A stretch of DNA of 31,767 nt from the NCBI GenBank assembly GCA_021325255.1, contig JAJPHP010000029.1, positions 1-31,767 on the forward strand. Direction: 5' to 3'. Shown here piece after piece: positions 7,976 through 15,157 of the stretch (the stretch's first letter is position 1; each line of letters begins with the position of its first letter). The stretch is from Nitrososphaerota archaeon (GTDB lineage Archaea > Thermoproteota > Nitrososphaeria > Nitrososphaerales > CADDZS01). Position numbers and translations under genes: made by a program. The notes under the pieces were generated by a model. It searched no databases and was not told where the DNA came from. It saw only the letters and a list, made by a program, of their open reading frames with translations.

Positions 7976-9688
7976 ATGCAACGCGCTGAAGAACTATTAC
8001 CATTAGTGCAGATTCAGACCCGTTCTAACACGGTGCCAGTTTATGCGCTTCCACACGAAACCGCTAGCATTTGCCCAGAGTGCAATAGGACAATCCCAGC
8101 TCTTGTCTTCGAGAAAGACGAGAAGATCTGGATGACAAAGACATGTCCGGACCACGGCATATGCGAAGAGTTGTATTTTGGATCTGCTCGCCTATTCAAG
8201 AAATTTGCAAAGTATTTCCACGATGGCAAGGGCATCGACAATCCGAACGTCCCTCTGTCAAAGTGCAACTGCCCTAAGAACTGCGGGCTCTGCTCTAGCC
8301 ACTTGAGCCACAGCGGACTCACGAACCTCGTGATCACGAACCGATGCGACCTTACCTGCTGGTACTGTTTCTTCTATGCGAAGAAGGGTGTCGAAGGCGC
8401 TTATGTGTACGAACCCACCTTAGATCAAATCCGATCGATGGTAAAGACACTGAGGGCGGAAAGACCAGTACCTGGCAACGCGATTCAGATTACCGGAGGA
8501 GAACCAACATTGAGGCCCGATCTCCCAGAGATTGTCCGGATATGCAGGGAAGAGGGCGTAGATCACATCCAGCTGAACTCGAATGCAATCAACATGGCAA
8601 TTGATCCTGCACTCGTGAAAAGGCTCCGCGAGTCTGGCGTGAACACAGTCTACATGAGCTTCGACGGTGTCACACCGAGGACGAACGGAAAGAACCACTG
8701 GGAAGCCCCCTATGCTATCGAGAACTGCAGGAAGGCGGGACTGGGAATCGTCCTCGTTCCAACCGTCATCAAATCAGTCAACGATCACGAGTTAGGACAG
8801 ATTATACGATTCGGACAGGCAAATATTGACGTTATCAGGTCGGTCAACTTCCAGCCCGTGTCTTTGACTGGAAGACTGACAAAGTCAGAGCGTGAAAAGT
8901 ACAGAATCACGATACCTGACGCCATCAGCAGAATTGAGGAACAGACAAAAGGTGAGATTGTGGAAGATGACTGGTTCACAGTCCCAACATGCGTGCCAAT
9001 GACTCACTTCATTGAAGCGTTTACGAAGAAGCCCCAGTATGAGCTCTCAATACACTTTGCATGTGGTGCCGGAACCTATGTCTTCAAGGATAAAGACAAG
9101 CTGATTCCACTCACGAGGTTCGTCGACATGGAGGGAATGCTCAATTATCTCCAGGACAAGGCTGACGAACTCGAAGGCGGAGCTAGCAAGCTCGTGGTCA
9201 TACCAAAGATTCTTGCTAACTTGAGCAAGTTCATTGACAAGGAAAAGACGCCAGAGGGTGTGAACCTCTCGAAGCTTCTGTTCAACGCGCTCGTGAAGCA
9301 CGACTATGAAGCCCTGGGTGACTTCCACCAGAAGACAATGTTCCTTGGAATGATGCACTTCCAGGACAAGTACAACCACGACGAGGAGAGACTGATGAGG
9401 TGCGATATTCACTATGTCACACCAGATCAGAGAATCATTCCGTTCTGCGCTTTCAACGTGATTCCAGAATGGTACAGGGACCGCATCCAGCAAAAGTACG
9501 CAATCCCAATTGAAGAGTGGGAGAAATCTAGCGGCCACACGCTTGAGCAAGGTCTCTACAGGGGTACGCTGAGAAAGGGCAAGCAGCACCACGCAGGATG
9601 CGGCTGCTCGGTCATCATGCAGCAAACCCAGCAGGCACGCACGCTGGAAACGATCACGGGAGACGCACTCCCAATCATTACCTCGTAG
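7976..9688 (+). CDS. tes: Radical SAM tetraether lipid synthase (Tes/GDGT-MAS type)
   Basis: A 570-residue radical SAM protein matching the layout of the archaeal Tes enzyme, which joins phytanyl chains of two archaeol lipids to make macrocyclic and GDGT membrane lipids. The N-terminal region has a CPEC...CPDHG knuckle (about residues 34-61) and a second Cys cluster CNCPKNCGLC (about 99-108), consistent with the extra metal and cluster sites of Tes. The radical SAM motif CxxxCxxC is C124, C128, C131 (CDLTCWYC), followed by the SAM-binding ITGGEPTLRPDLP. The C-terminal half carries more cysteines (CGAG, CDIHYVTPDQRIIPFCAF and HHAGCGCS near the end), expected for auxiliary clusters. I assign Tes from recalled similarity to the MJ0619-type family; other methylase-like radical SAM members share parts of this. 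Ends in TAG. Confidence 0.85.
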   Translation: MQRAEELLPLVQIQTRSNTVPVYALPHETASICPECNRTIPALVFEKDEKIWMTKTCPDHGICEELYFGSARLFKKFAKYFHDGKGIDNPNVPLSKCNCPKNCGLCSSHLSHSGLTNLVITNRCDLTCWYCFFYAKKGVEGAYVYEPTLDQIRSMVKTLRAERPVPGNAIQITGGEPTLRPDLPEIVRICREEGVDHIQLNSNAINMAIDPALVKRLRESGVNTVYMSFDGVTPRTNGKNHWEAPYAIENCRKAGLGIVLVPTVIKSVNDHELGQIIRFGQANIDVIRSVNFQPVSLTGRLTKSEREKYRITIPDAISRIEEQTKGEIVEDDWFTVPTCVPMTHFIEAFTKKPQYELSIHFACGAGTYVFKDKDKLIPLTRFVDMEGMLNYLQDKADELEGGASKLVVIPKILANLSKFIDKEKTPEGVNLSKLLFNALVKHDYEALGDFHQKTMFLGMMHFQDKYNHDEERLMRCDIHYVTPDQRIIPFCAFNVIPEWYRDRIQQKYAIPIEEWEKSSGHTLEQGLYRGTLRKGKQHHAGCGCSVIMQQTQQARTLETITGDALPIITS

Positions 9689-9747
9689 AATCGTCGCGCT
9701 CTGAGAAAGAGAGCCCGAACCCAAAGTAGGGCACTCTTTGCTCTCCA

Positions 9748-9757
9748 TTTTTTTTCT
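9748..9757 (+). terminator. T-run terminator after the tes-like gene
   Basis: Eight consecutive T's at 9748-9755, followed by a long pyrimidine tract up to about 9780, start 60 bases beyond the stop codon. T-rich tracts on the coding strand are the usual archaeal termination signal. A second T run lies near 9836. Confidence 0.6.
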
Positions 9758-9922
9758 CTTTCTTCTCTTTGTCTCTCTTACCTCGATTGCTTCAAGCAAT
9801 AGAGAGCGCATCGAATCCTGTGGGGTTCCTTTTGCCTTTTTTCTCTCTTTATTCGCCGGCAGTTTGATCCTTCAACCTCTTTCGTAGGTCGAAGTCAAAG
9901 ATCAAGTCAAGAATCACGTATG

Positions 9923-9930
9923 AATTATAA
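9923..9930 (+). promoter_or_regulatory. TATA box of the family-B DNA polymerase gene
   Basis: AATTATAA lies 33-40 bases before the GTG at 9963, which predicts a leader of about 10 bases. No Shine-Dalgarno motif is evident. Confidence 0.55.
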
Positions 9931-9962
9931 GCACGACCAATCAAGAAGAAAGAATTGACGCC

Positions 9963-12629
9963 GTGCAATCTGAACAGTCTCAGCAGAGAACGCTCGATTT
10001 CTCGCTGAATGATAACAATGGTGAGCCGAAGGGGATCACACTACAATCAAGAACCGAGCAGAAACCCAAGGCAATAACCCTGCCCCCGAATGGCAGGAAC
10101 ATTTTGAAGAGCAAACTAGCAGAACTCACAACAGAGGTCACCGACCTCGGGCCCTCTCTTCTCCTCTCTGCGACATATGACGGCGAAAGGCGCGTTGCCA
10201 TCTTAAAATTCTATGAACCCACGAAAAATCGCTTCTACCTGTGGTCCGACAAGAGCGGGCACAAGCCTCACTGTTTTTCAAAACAGTCTCCAGCGGACCT
10301 TGCTTACCTGAAAAAGGAAAGACCGAATATCATAGACATTGTGCCAGTAAAGAAGCACGACCTGATTGCAGATTCGGAAATAACGGTTAGCAAGATAATC
10401 GCAACTGATCCTCTCGCAATCGGAGGACAGGACAACAGCCTGAGGAATGCGATCCCGGCTTGGGAGGCGGACATCAAGTACTACGAGAACTTTCTCTACG
10501 ACAGCGAGCTGTATGTCGGAGCGTTCTACCAGATCAAGAACGGAAAGATAGAGCCCGTCCCCTTCGATACTCCCCAAGAGGTGAAGGACTCATTCAAGCG
10601 AACGCTCGAATCGTCAAAGCCGGAGATCGCAAAGGAGATTGCGGTGTGGGCCTCCCTCCTTAACCAGCCCCTTCCCAGGCTGAAGAGGGCAGCACTTGAC
10701 ATCGAGGTGCTCTCGCCAGAGAACAGAGTTCCTAACGCTGACGAAGCAAACTACCCGGTTGTTGCGGCTTCGATTGTTTCAGATGATCTTCAGAGATTGT
10801 ATATCTTGGAGAGAAAGGACCTCGACCTGGGAAAGAATACGTTGCCGAAGGAGGCTGAAGTCCTGTTCTTCAGTTCGGAGGGGGATCTCCTGACAAAATT
10901 ATTCACCGACATGTTGGACTACCCGTTCCTCGCGACTTTCAACGGAGACGACTTTGACCTAAACTATCTCTACCACAGATCGCAGAAACCAGAGTTCGAC
11001 CTGACCAAGGAAGAGATCCCGATCGTCATGGGCAACAACTTCTCCGGACTAAAGTACGGGATTCACATTGACCTTTACAAGACGTTCAACAATAGGTCGC
11101 TTCAGATCTACGCTTTTGGAAACAAGTATTCTGATCACACGCTTAACGGGGTAGCCGAAGGACTCCTAAACGAGAGTAAGGTTTCATTCGATGGGATGAT
11201 TGGTGACCTCCCGGCATACGATCTCGCAAACTACAATCTACAGGACACGCTTCTGACGTACAAACTCGTGTCCATCTATAACGACGTGCTCTTGAAGCTG
11301 CTTGTCGTCATCGCAAGGGTGGGTAAGATGCCCATAGACGACCTCTCGCGACTTGGTGTCTCGAACTGGATCAGGAGTATGCTTTACTTCGCCCACAGGA
11401 AGCAGAACGCGCTGATACCCCGTCCTGAGGAGTTGAAGGAGAAGGGCGGAGCCAAGTCAGAGGCAATCATCAAAGGAAAGAAGTACAAAGGAGGACTTGT
11501 CATAGAGCCAACGACAGGCGTTCATTTTAACGTCTCCGTCCTCGATTTTGCCTCGCTGTATCCAAGTATAATCAAAGTGTTCAACATCTCCTACGAGACG
11601 GTGAACTGCCCTCACCCTGAGTGCCGAACCAACCTGATACCGGAGGTCGGGCACTGGGCCTGTACTAAACGCAGAGGTATCGAATCCCTCGTCGTCGGTT
11701 CTCTTAGAGACCTCAGGGTCGATTACTACAAGCAGCTGACGAAGAGCAAGACCCTCTCGAAGGAGGACAAAGAGCTTTACAAGGTCGTAAGCCAGGGTCT
11801 CAAGGTTATCCTAAATGCTTCGTATGGTGTGCTTGGATTTGAGAGCTTCCCGCTTTATTGCCTCCCAGCCGCTGAGGCTGTCGCAACTTTAGGGCGTTAT
11901 GCGATTACTAGGACGATCGCGAAGTGCAAAGAACTTGGAATCGAGGTGATCTACTCGGACACCGATTCACTCTTCCTCAAGGCTCCCTCAGAAGAGCAGA
12001 TCGCACAAGTGTCCGCCTGGACTCAGAAGGAGCTTGGCATAGAGCTCGACGTTGACAAGGTTTACAGATACGTGGCCATGAGCGAGAGGAAGAAGAACTA
12101 CTTCGGAGTACTTCAGGATGGGACCGTAGATCTCAAAGGTTTGACAGGTAAAAAGTCGCAAACTCCACAGTTCATCAAAGATTCATTCTATGAAATACTT
12201 GACAGCCTGAGCAGGGTAAAGACAGAGCAGGATTTCGCTGTTGCGAGGGAGGAGATCAAGAAGAGGCTCAAGACCGACTATCAGCGGCTGAAACAAAAGG
12301 AGATCTCGATGGACGACCTTGCATTCAACGTGATGATTGGCAAGGACATTTCCGGCTACAGGGACAACATCCCGCAGCATGTTAGGGCAGCGCAACTTCT
12401 TCAGAAGGCCGGGAGAGAGATCAAGGCGGGAGACATCATTTCTTTCGTAAAGACTACGACGGGTGACGGTGCAAAGCCCGCCTCCCTCACTCGGAAAGAC
12501 GAGATCGATGTGGAAAAGTATCTGGAGTACATGAAGAGCACGTTCGACCAGATTCTTGGGTCTCTGGGGTATGATTTCGACGAAATTCTTGGAGCCACAA
12601 AGCTCGAAGATTTCTTCTGGGGCCAATAG
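9963..12629 (+). CDS. polB: Family B DNA polymerase with 3'-5' exonuclease
   Basis: An 888-residue replicative-type DNA polymerase. The exonuclease motifs are intact: Exo I ALDIEV (D246, E248), Exo II FNGDDFDLNYLYH, Exo III YNLQDTLLTYK. The polymerase motifs are intact: motif A DFASLYPSII from D528, motif B KVILNASYGVLGF, motif C YSDTDS with D666 and D668, and the downstream KKNYFG. Between motifs A and B there is a Cys/His insertion (CPHPECRTNLIPEVGHWAC) that could hold zinc. The first 60 residues are Gln/Asn-rich and likely disordered; QQRTLDF there resembles a PCNA-binding PIP box (QxxLxxF-like), which is inference. The start is GTG; a TATA box supports it. Ends in TAG. Confidence 0.96.
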   Translation: MQSEQSQQRTLDFSLNDNNGEPKGITLQSRTEQKPKAITLPPNGRNILKSKLAELTTEVTDLGPSLLLSATYDGERRVAILKFYEPTKNRFYLWSDKSGHKPHCFSKQSPADLAYLKKERPNIIDIVPVKKHDLIADSEITVSKIIATDPLAIGGQDNSLRNAIPAWEADIKYYENFLYDSELYVGAFYQIKNGKIEPVPFDTPQEVKDSFKRTLESSKPEIAKEIAVWASLLNQPLPRLKRAALDIEVLSPENRVPNADEANYPVVAASIVSDDLQRLYILERKDLDLGKNTLPKEAEVLFFSSEGDLLTKLFTDMLDYPFLATFNGDDFDLNYLYHRSQKPEFDLTKEEIPIVMGNNFSGLKYGIHIDLYKTFNNRSLQIYAFGNKYSDHTLNGVAEGLLNESKVSFDGMIGDLPAYDLANYNLQDTLLTYKLVSIYNDVLLKLLVVIARVGKMPIDDLSRLGVSNWIRSMLYFAHRKQNALIPRPEELKEKGGAKSEAIIKGKKYKGGLVIEPTTGVHFNVSVLDFASLYPSIIKVFNISYETVNCPHPECRTNLIPEVGHWACTKRRGIESLVVGSLRDLRVDYYKQLTKSKTLSKEDKELYKVVSQGLKVILNASYGVLGFESFPLYCLPAAEAVATLGRYAITRTIAKCKELGIEVIYSDTDSLFLKAPSEEQIAQVSAWTQKELGIELDVDKVYRYVAMSERKKNYFGVLQDGTVDLKGLTGKKSQTPQFIKDSFYEILDSLSRVKTEQDFAVAREEIKKRLKTDYQRLKQKEISMDDLAFNVMIGKDISGYRDNIPQHVRAAQLLQKAGREIKAGDIISFVKTTTGDGAKPASLTRKDEIDVEKYLEYMKSTFDQILGSLGYDFDEILGATKLEDFFWGQ

Positions 12630-13005
12630 AATTTCCGTGGTATCGGGACGTGGATCTAGCATTGCCTATGCTATTGGACTGAAAATTCGTGAGCGCTCCG
12701 AACTCAAGATCTTTCTCATCGCAACCTTCCGGCCGCTCCTAGGGCTAATTCTTCACAGCGCCTCGAGATTACCATGAGAGGCGCAACGCAATTATAACTC
12801 TTCGATCTGATTATAGAGTCTACGGCCGTTTGAAGAAAGAAAGAAAGAAAGGCTTCGAGTACTTGTGGTATTCAAGCTTGGCCAATGATAGAATCACGTG
12901 CAAACAAACCTGAGGAAGTCAATAGCGGGAAAAGGGACAAAATAAGAGAAGGTTTCTTGGAGTAGAAAGGTTATAGGGAACAGAGAGGGAAGGAAGAAAG
13001 AAGAA
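12630..13005. other. 376-base gap with hairpin and several TATA-like elements
   Basis: No ORF with protein-like character was seen. An inverted repeat GCGCCTC/GAGGCGC (12758-12784, 13-base loop) precedes TATA-like motifs at about 12789-12797 (CAATTATAA), 12806-12814 (GATTATAGA) and 12968-12976 (GGTTATAGG). The last is suitably placed for the gene at 13006. A GAAA tandem repeat occupies about 12834-12850, and the plus strand is strongly purine-rich from there on. The first two TATA motifs could drive a small RNA or a long leader. Confidence 0.35.
12968..12976 (+). promoter_or_regulatory. TATA box of the two-gene unit at 13006
   Basis: GGTTATAGG is centred 34 bases before the TTG at 13006, predicting a leader of about 8 bases. 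A GGAAGGAAG stretch just before the start could act as ribosome-binding site if transcription starts further upstream. Confidence 0.4.
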
Positions 13006-13548
13006 TTGGTATTCATCGACACTACGAGCTCGCTTGAGAATTTTAGACGGTTTCTGATTCAGAGTACCTGCATGTCTTTCATACCTGAGAGTTACCTGAG
13101 AGACCCTGACATTTTTCCCGAAAAGGAAGGCGACACTGGTTCGATCTACATCGAGGCGGCGGACAAGGTCAGCCTCAAGAAGATGCGTGACATCACTTTC
13201 GTAAATGCGCGTGACATTTTGGGAATAATTTACGTAAGCAAGAGCGGAAATACTCGGCTAAAATGGCGCGAGAGTCGAGGTGGGATCGGCAAGCTCACAG
13301 GTGAGGCTTCTACAAACAGCTTGGTCAACCTTTTCTCTGCTAGAGTGCTGAGCAAAGAATACGCAGACATGTTGCTTCAAAAGAGCGAACAGGCTGAGAC
13401 ACAATCGGAAAGAGCCGAAGTGGCGGAGGGCGGAGATCAGGAAGCGCCGGTGGAGGAAGAAGCAGTCTCGGTTGTGTCATCGGAAGGCATATCGGAGCGG
13501 ACGGGCGACGAGATCGAAGGGACACTGAATGTGGAGGGTGACGTGTAA
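13006..13548 (+). CDS. Unrecognised protein with acidic C-terminal tail
   Basis: A 180-residue protein that I do not recognise. Residues 1-125 look globular with mixed alpha/beta character: SLENFRRFLIQSTCMSFIP, then IYIEAADKVSLKKMRDI, then ARDILGIIYVSKSGNTRLKW, ending with a helix LVNLFSARVLSKEYADMLLQ. Residues 127-180 are rich in Glu, Ala, Val and Ser with almost no basic residues and are probably disordered. There is no signal peptide or membrane helix. The TTG start follows a GGAAGG-type ribosome-binding site and a TATA box. The next gene begins 6 bases after the stop codon, so the two are surely co-transcribed and probably act together. Function unknown. Confidence 0.72.
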   Translation: MVFIDTTSSLENFRRFLIQSTCMSFIPESYLRDPDIFPEKEGDTGSIYIEAADKVSLKKMRDITFVNARDILGIIYVSKSGNTRLKWRESRGGIGKLTGEASTNSLVNLFSARVLSKEYADMLLQKSEQAETQSERAEVAEGGDQEAPVEEEAVSVVSSEGISERTGDEIEGTLNVEGDV

Positions 13549-13554
13549 GGAAAA

Positions 13555-13944
13555 ATGGCAGAAGGATCTGGGGCGTCTTCATCTATGAACACGGTGAAAG
13601 TCAGGGTTTACGAGATAACCAGTGTGACGGATAGAGAAACAGGAAAACCAGGAAAGAACATCAAACTAGTGCAGGTGAAGCAACAACAGCCCCAGTCTCA
13701 GCGCTCCTTCTACGGTGGGGGGTTTGGCGCACCAGACGACACGGCGATGATAAAGAACATCATGTCGAGCCTCCAACAGGCGGGTTTTCCTTTCGCTGCC
13801 GAAGTGATACAGCCAAAAATCAATCTCTTTCTCAGTGAAGTGGAGTACGACCTCCTTGGCGTCAGGTTTGAAGTCAATGAGATCTATGACATGATATTGA
13901 GAGACGGGACGATTCGTTTCCAAAAGCCCTCCGAAGGAGTCTGA
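13555..13944 (+). CDS. Unrecognised small protein, partner of the preceding gene
   Basis: A 129-residue protein. Residues 12-40 form two or three strands (VKVRVYEITSVTDRETGKPGKNIKLVQV), followed by a Gln-rich linker with a YGGGFGAP glycine loop (about 43-60), a helix AMIKNIMSSLQQAGFPF, and a C-terminal strand-helix-strand unit containing LSEVEYDLLGVRFEVNEIYDMIL. It is soluble and without cysteine motifs. Starting codons could be ATG 13555 or the ATG at residue 11 just before VKVRV, where the conserved-looking part begins. It lies 6 bases after the acidic-tail protein. A cytoskeleton- or chromatin-related small protein is conceivable but I have no motif that proves it. Confidence 0.75.
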   Translation: MAEGSGASSSMNTVKVRVYEITSVTDRETGKPGKNIKLVQVKQQQPQSQRSFYGGGFGAPDDTAMIKNIMSSLQQAGFPFAAEVIQPKINLFLSEVEYDLLGVRFEVNEIYDMILRDGTIRFQKPSEGV

Positions 13945-14003
13945 GGAGCACAGCAAACACGTGTCCTCGGCCGCTCCAATTTCCAGCCTCGCTTCGCAAT
14001 TCT

Positions 14004-14011
14004 GTTATATA
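14004..14011 (+). promoter_or_regulatory. TATA box upstream of the HAD-like gene
   Basis: GTTATATA predicts a transcript start near 14034, leaving about 134 bases of leader before the TTG at 14168. That leader holds only very short frames (for example ATG at 14125) and could contain a small RNA or regulatory structure; none was identified. Confidence 0.45.
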
Positions 14012-14167
14012 GTTTGGAAAATTCTACCGTCAAGCTGAAGAGACACCCGGTGCGGTAGCTCCCTTCCTTTCACGTCGTGGCTCTTAGACTCATGACTGTG
14101 TTTAGGGTGGAAGCGTAACAAGGCATGCCGTTTCCCATCATAGATCAGATGAGTGTGAAGGTTCACT

Positions 14168-14692
14168 TTGAAAGTTGAGCACGCTCATTCAAGGCCTCGT
14201 GGAGGCCGCCAAGCAGGCACCAAATCTCATTCTAGACGGAAAGCCCTTTCCGCTGCAATAGCGAAAGGAAGAAGAAGGGTTCTGGAAAATGTTGGGCAAG
14301 CTGGAAACATCGCCCGAAGCGGATTTCACTTGAAGGACGGGCAGAAGAACTTCATCATCGGACTAGATGAGTGCATATGTGATGCATCAGGCGTCAAAAC
14401 GGAGAAGCAGGCGCTCGAGGCAAAGGAAGTTCAGGGCGCAAGAGAGTGGGTCAATGGTTTAATGAAGAACGAACACTACGTATGTCTGTTCAGTGAACGG
14501 CCAGAGCGACTCCGCAGAGCCACCGAGAGGTGGTTGAGGGAGCACGGTTTTATGTACACATCACTCATACTGGGCAAGCCGACTGCGCAAAACTATCACT
14601 ACATAGATGATAGACACGTGCAAGCGACGACCTTCAAAGGTCGATATACAGAGCTTGTGCGGAAGGAACATCGTATTGAGGTCTTTGGTTAG
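14168..14692 (+). CDS. HAD-like protein lacking the catalytic nucleophile
   Basis: A 174-residue protein whose C-terminal 115 residues follow the HAD-phosphatase order. Motif I appears as IIGLDECICD (from I63) where the family has DxDGTxCD: the nucleophile is Gly65, the acid/base Asp67 stays, and GT is replaced by EC. Motif II is CLFSERPERL with Ser109, motif III is around LGKPTAQNY with Lys137, and motif IV is YIDDRH with D147 and D148. Phosphatase activity is therefore unlikely; a binding role or a changed chemistry is inferred. The N-terminal 55 residues are very basic and might bind RNA. TTG is the only start because an in-frame TGA lies at 14156. The stop codon (TAG) is 7 bases before a tRNA gene. 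Confidence 0.7.
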   Translation: MKVEHAHSRPRGGRQAGTKSHSRRKALSAAIAKGRRRVLENVGQAGNIARSGFHLKDGQKNFIIGLDECICDASGVKTEKQALEAKEVQGAREWVNGLMKNEHYVCLFSERPERLRRATERWLREHGFMYTSLILGKPTAQNYHYIDDRHVQATTFKGRYTELVRKEHRIEVFG

Positions 14693-14699
14693 CTTGCGG

Positions 14700-14824
14700 G
14701 CGAGGTTGGTCTAGACTGGTCTAGGACAGGGGCTTCCCATTGCCCGAGGAACATGTACAACCACGATGTTTCCAGGGTCAGTAAAGAGCCTCTAACACGG
14801 GTTCGAATCCCGTACCTCGCACCA
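14700..14824 (+). tRNA. tRNA-Gly (anticodon CCC) with 47-nt intron
   Basis: The acceptor stem GCGAGGT (14700-14706) pairs perfectly with ACCTCGC (14814-14820), with discriminator A at 14821 and an encoded CCA at 14822-14824. The D stem is GTCT/GGAC with an 11-base loop holding GG; the T arm is ACGGG-TTCGAAT-CCCGT. The anticodon stem GGGGC pairs with GCCTC across an interruption. Removing bases 14740-14786 leaves the loop TTCCCAA, so the anticodon is CCC (14736-14738) and the intron is after position 37, the canonical archaeal place. It lies 7 bases downstream of the HAD-like gene and may be in the same transcript. Confidence 0.9.
14740..14786 (+). other. tRNA-Gly intron with bulge-helix-bulge-like fold
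   Basis: The exon-intron junctions can fold into a bulge-helix-bulge: the 5' bulge CA/T and the 3' bulge AG/A flank a four-pair helix TTCC/GTAA that has one C-U mismatch. The intron is closed by TGCCC/GGGTCA (one bulged T) and an internal hairpin GGAACAT/ATGTTTCC with one bulged T. This is the substrate shape of the archaeal splicing endonuclease. Confidence 0.75.
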
Positions 14825-15157
14825 TATCTCCAAGGTCCGAATCGCAAGAATATCCTCATGAGAAAAGCTCGTCGTTGTCGGTTCTCTTGAATAGCCACCA
14901 GAGGCACTGAAGAGTGAGTAAGAGGGGCGACTCGTTCGCGCTAGACGGTGCGCTGTCCGAATGGCGAGTCACGGGAATAGGCAACGTAGTCTGAATTGGA
15001 GTTCTCGTTCTTCCTGGCAGGAGATCGTAAAACTGAACCCACAAAGCTTCAATCTCATGTAGGCTCTTTCGAAAATGGATTATCAACTTTGGAAAGCTAG
15101 TTAGGCGACATCGCGTTCTTCGACCGCGGTAAGAAAAATTTAGAATCTGAGCGACTG
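14825..15157. other. 333-base gap between tRNA-Gly and the P-type ATPase gene
   Basis: A 76-codon minus-strand frame (14856-15086) is open but has no recognisable motif or promoter. I looked for an integrase fragment or a repeat of the tRNA 3' end, as expected of an integrated element at a tRNA gene, and saw neither. Confidence 0.3.

Noticed and set aside
9047..9811. 254-codon minus-strand ORF opposite the end of the tes-like gene
   Set aside because: It mirrors the conserved coding frame of the radical SAM gene, has no recognisable domain, and its frame is explained by codon bias on the other strand.
12834..12851. GAAA tandem repeat as a CRISPR or structured repeat
   Set aside because: Only about four units of a simple 4-base repeat in a purine-rich tract, with no spacers.
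14111..14132. GTAACAAGG string resembling the 3' end of 16S rRNA
   Set aside because: Only about ten bases match and the flanking sequence does not continue as rRNA, so it is chance similarity.
14856..15086. 76-codon minus-strand ORF next to the tRNA
   Set aside because: Considered as an integrase remnant at a tRNA attachment site, but no catalytic motif, no repeat of the tRNA 3' end and no promoter were found.
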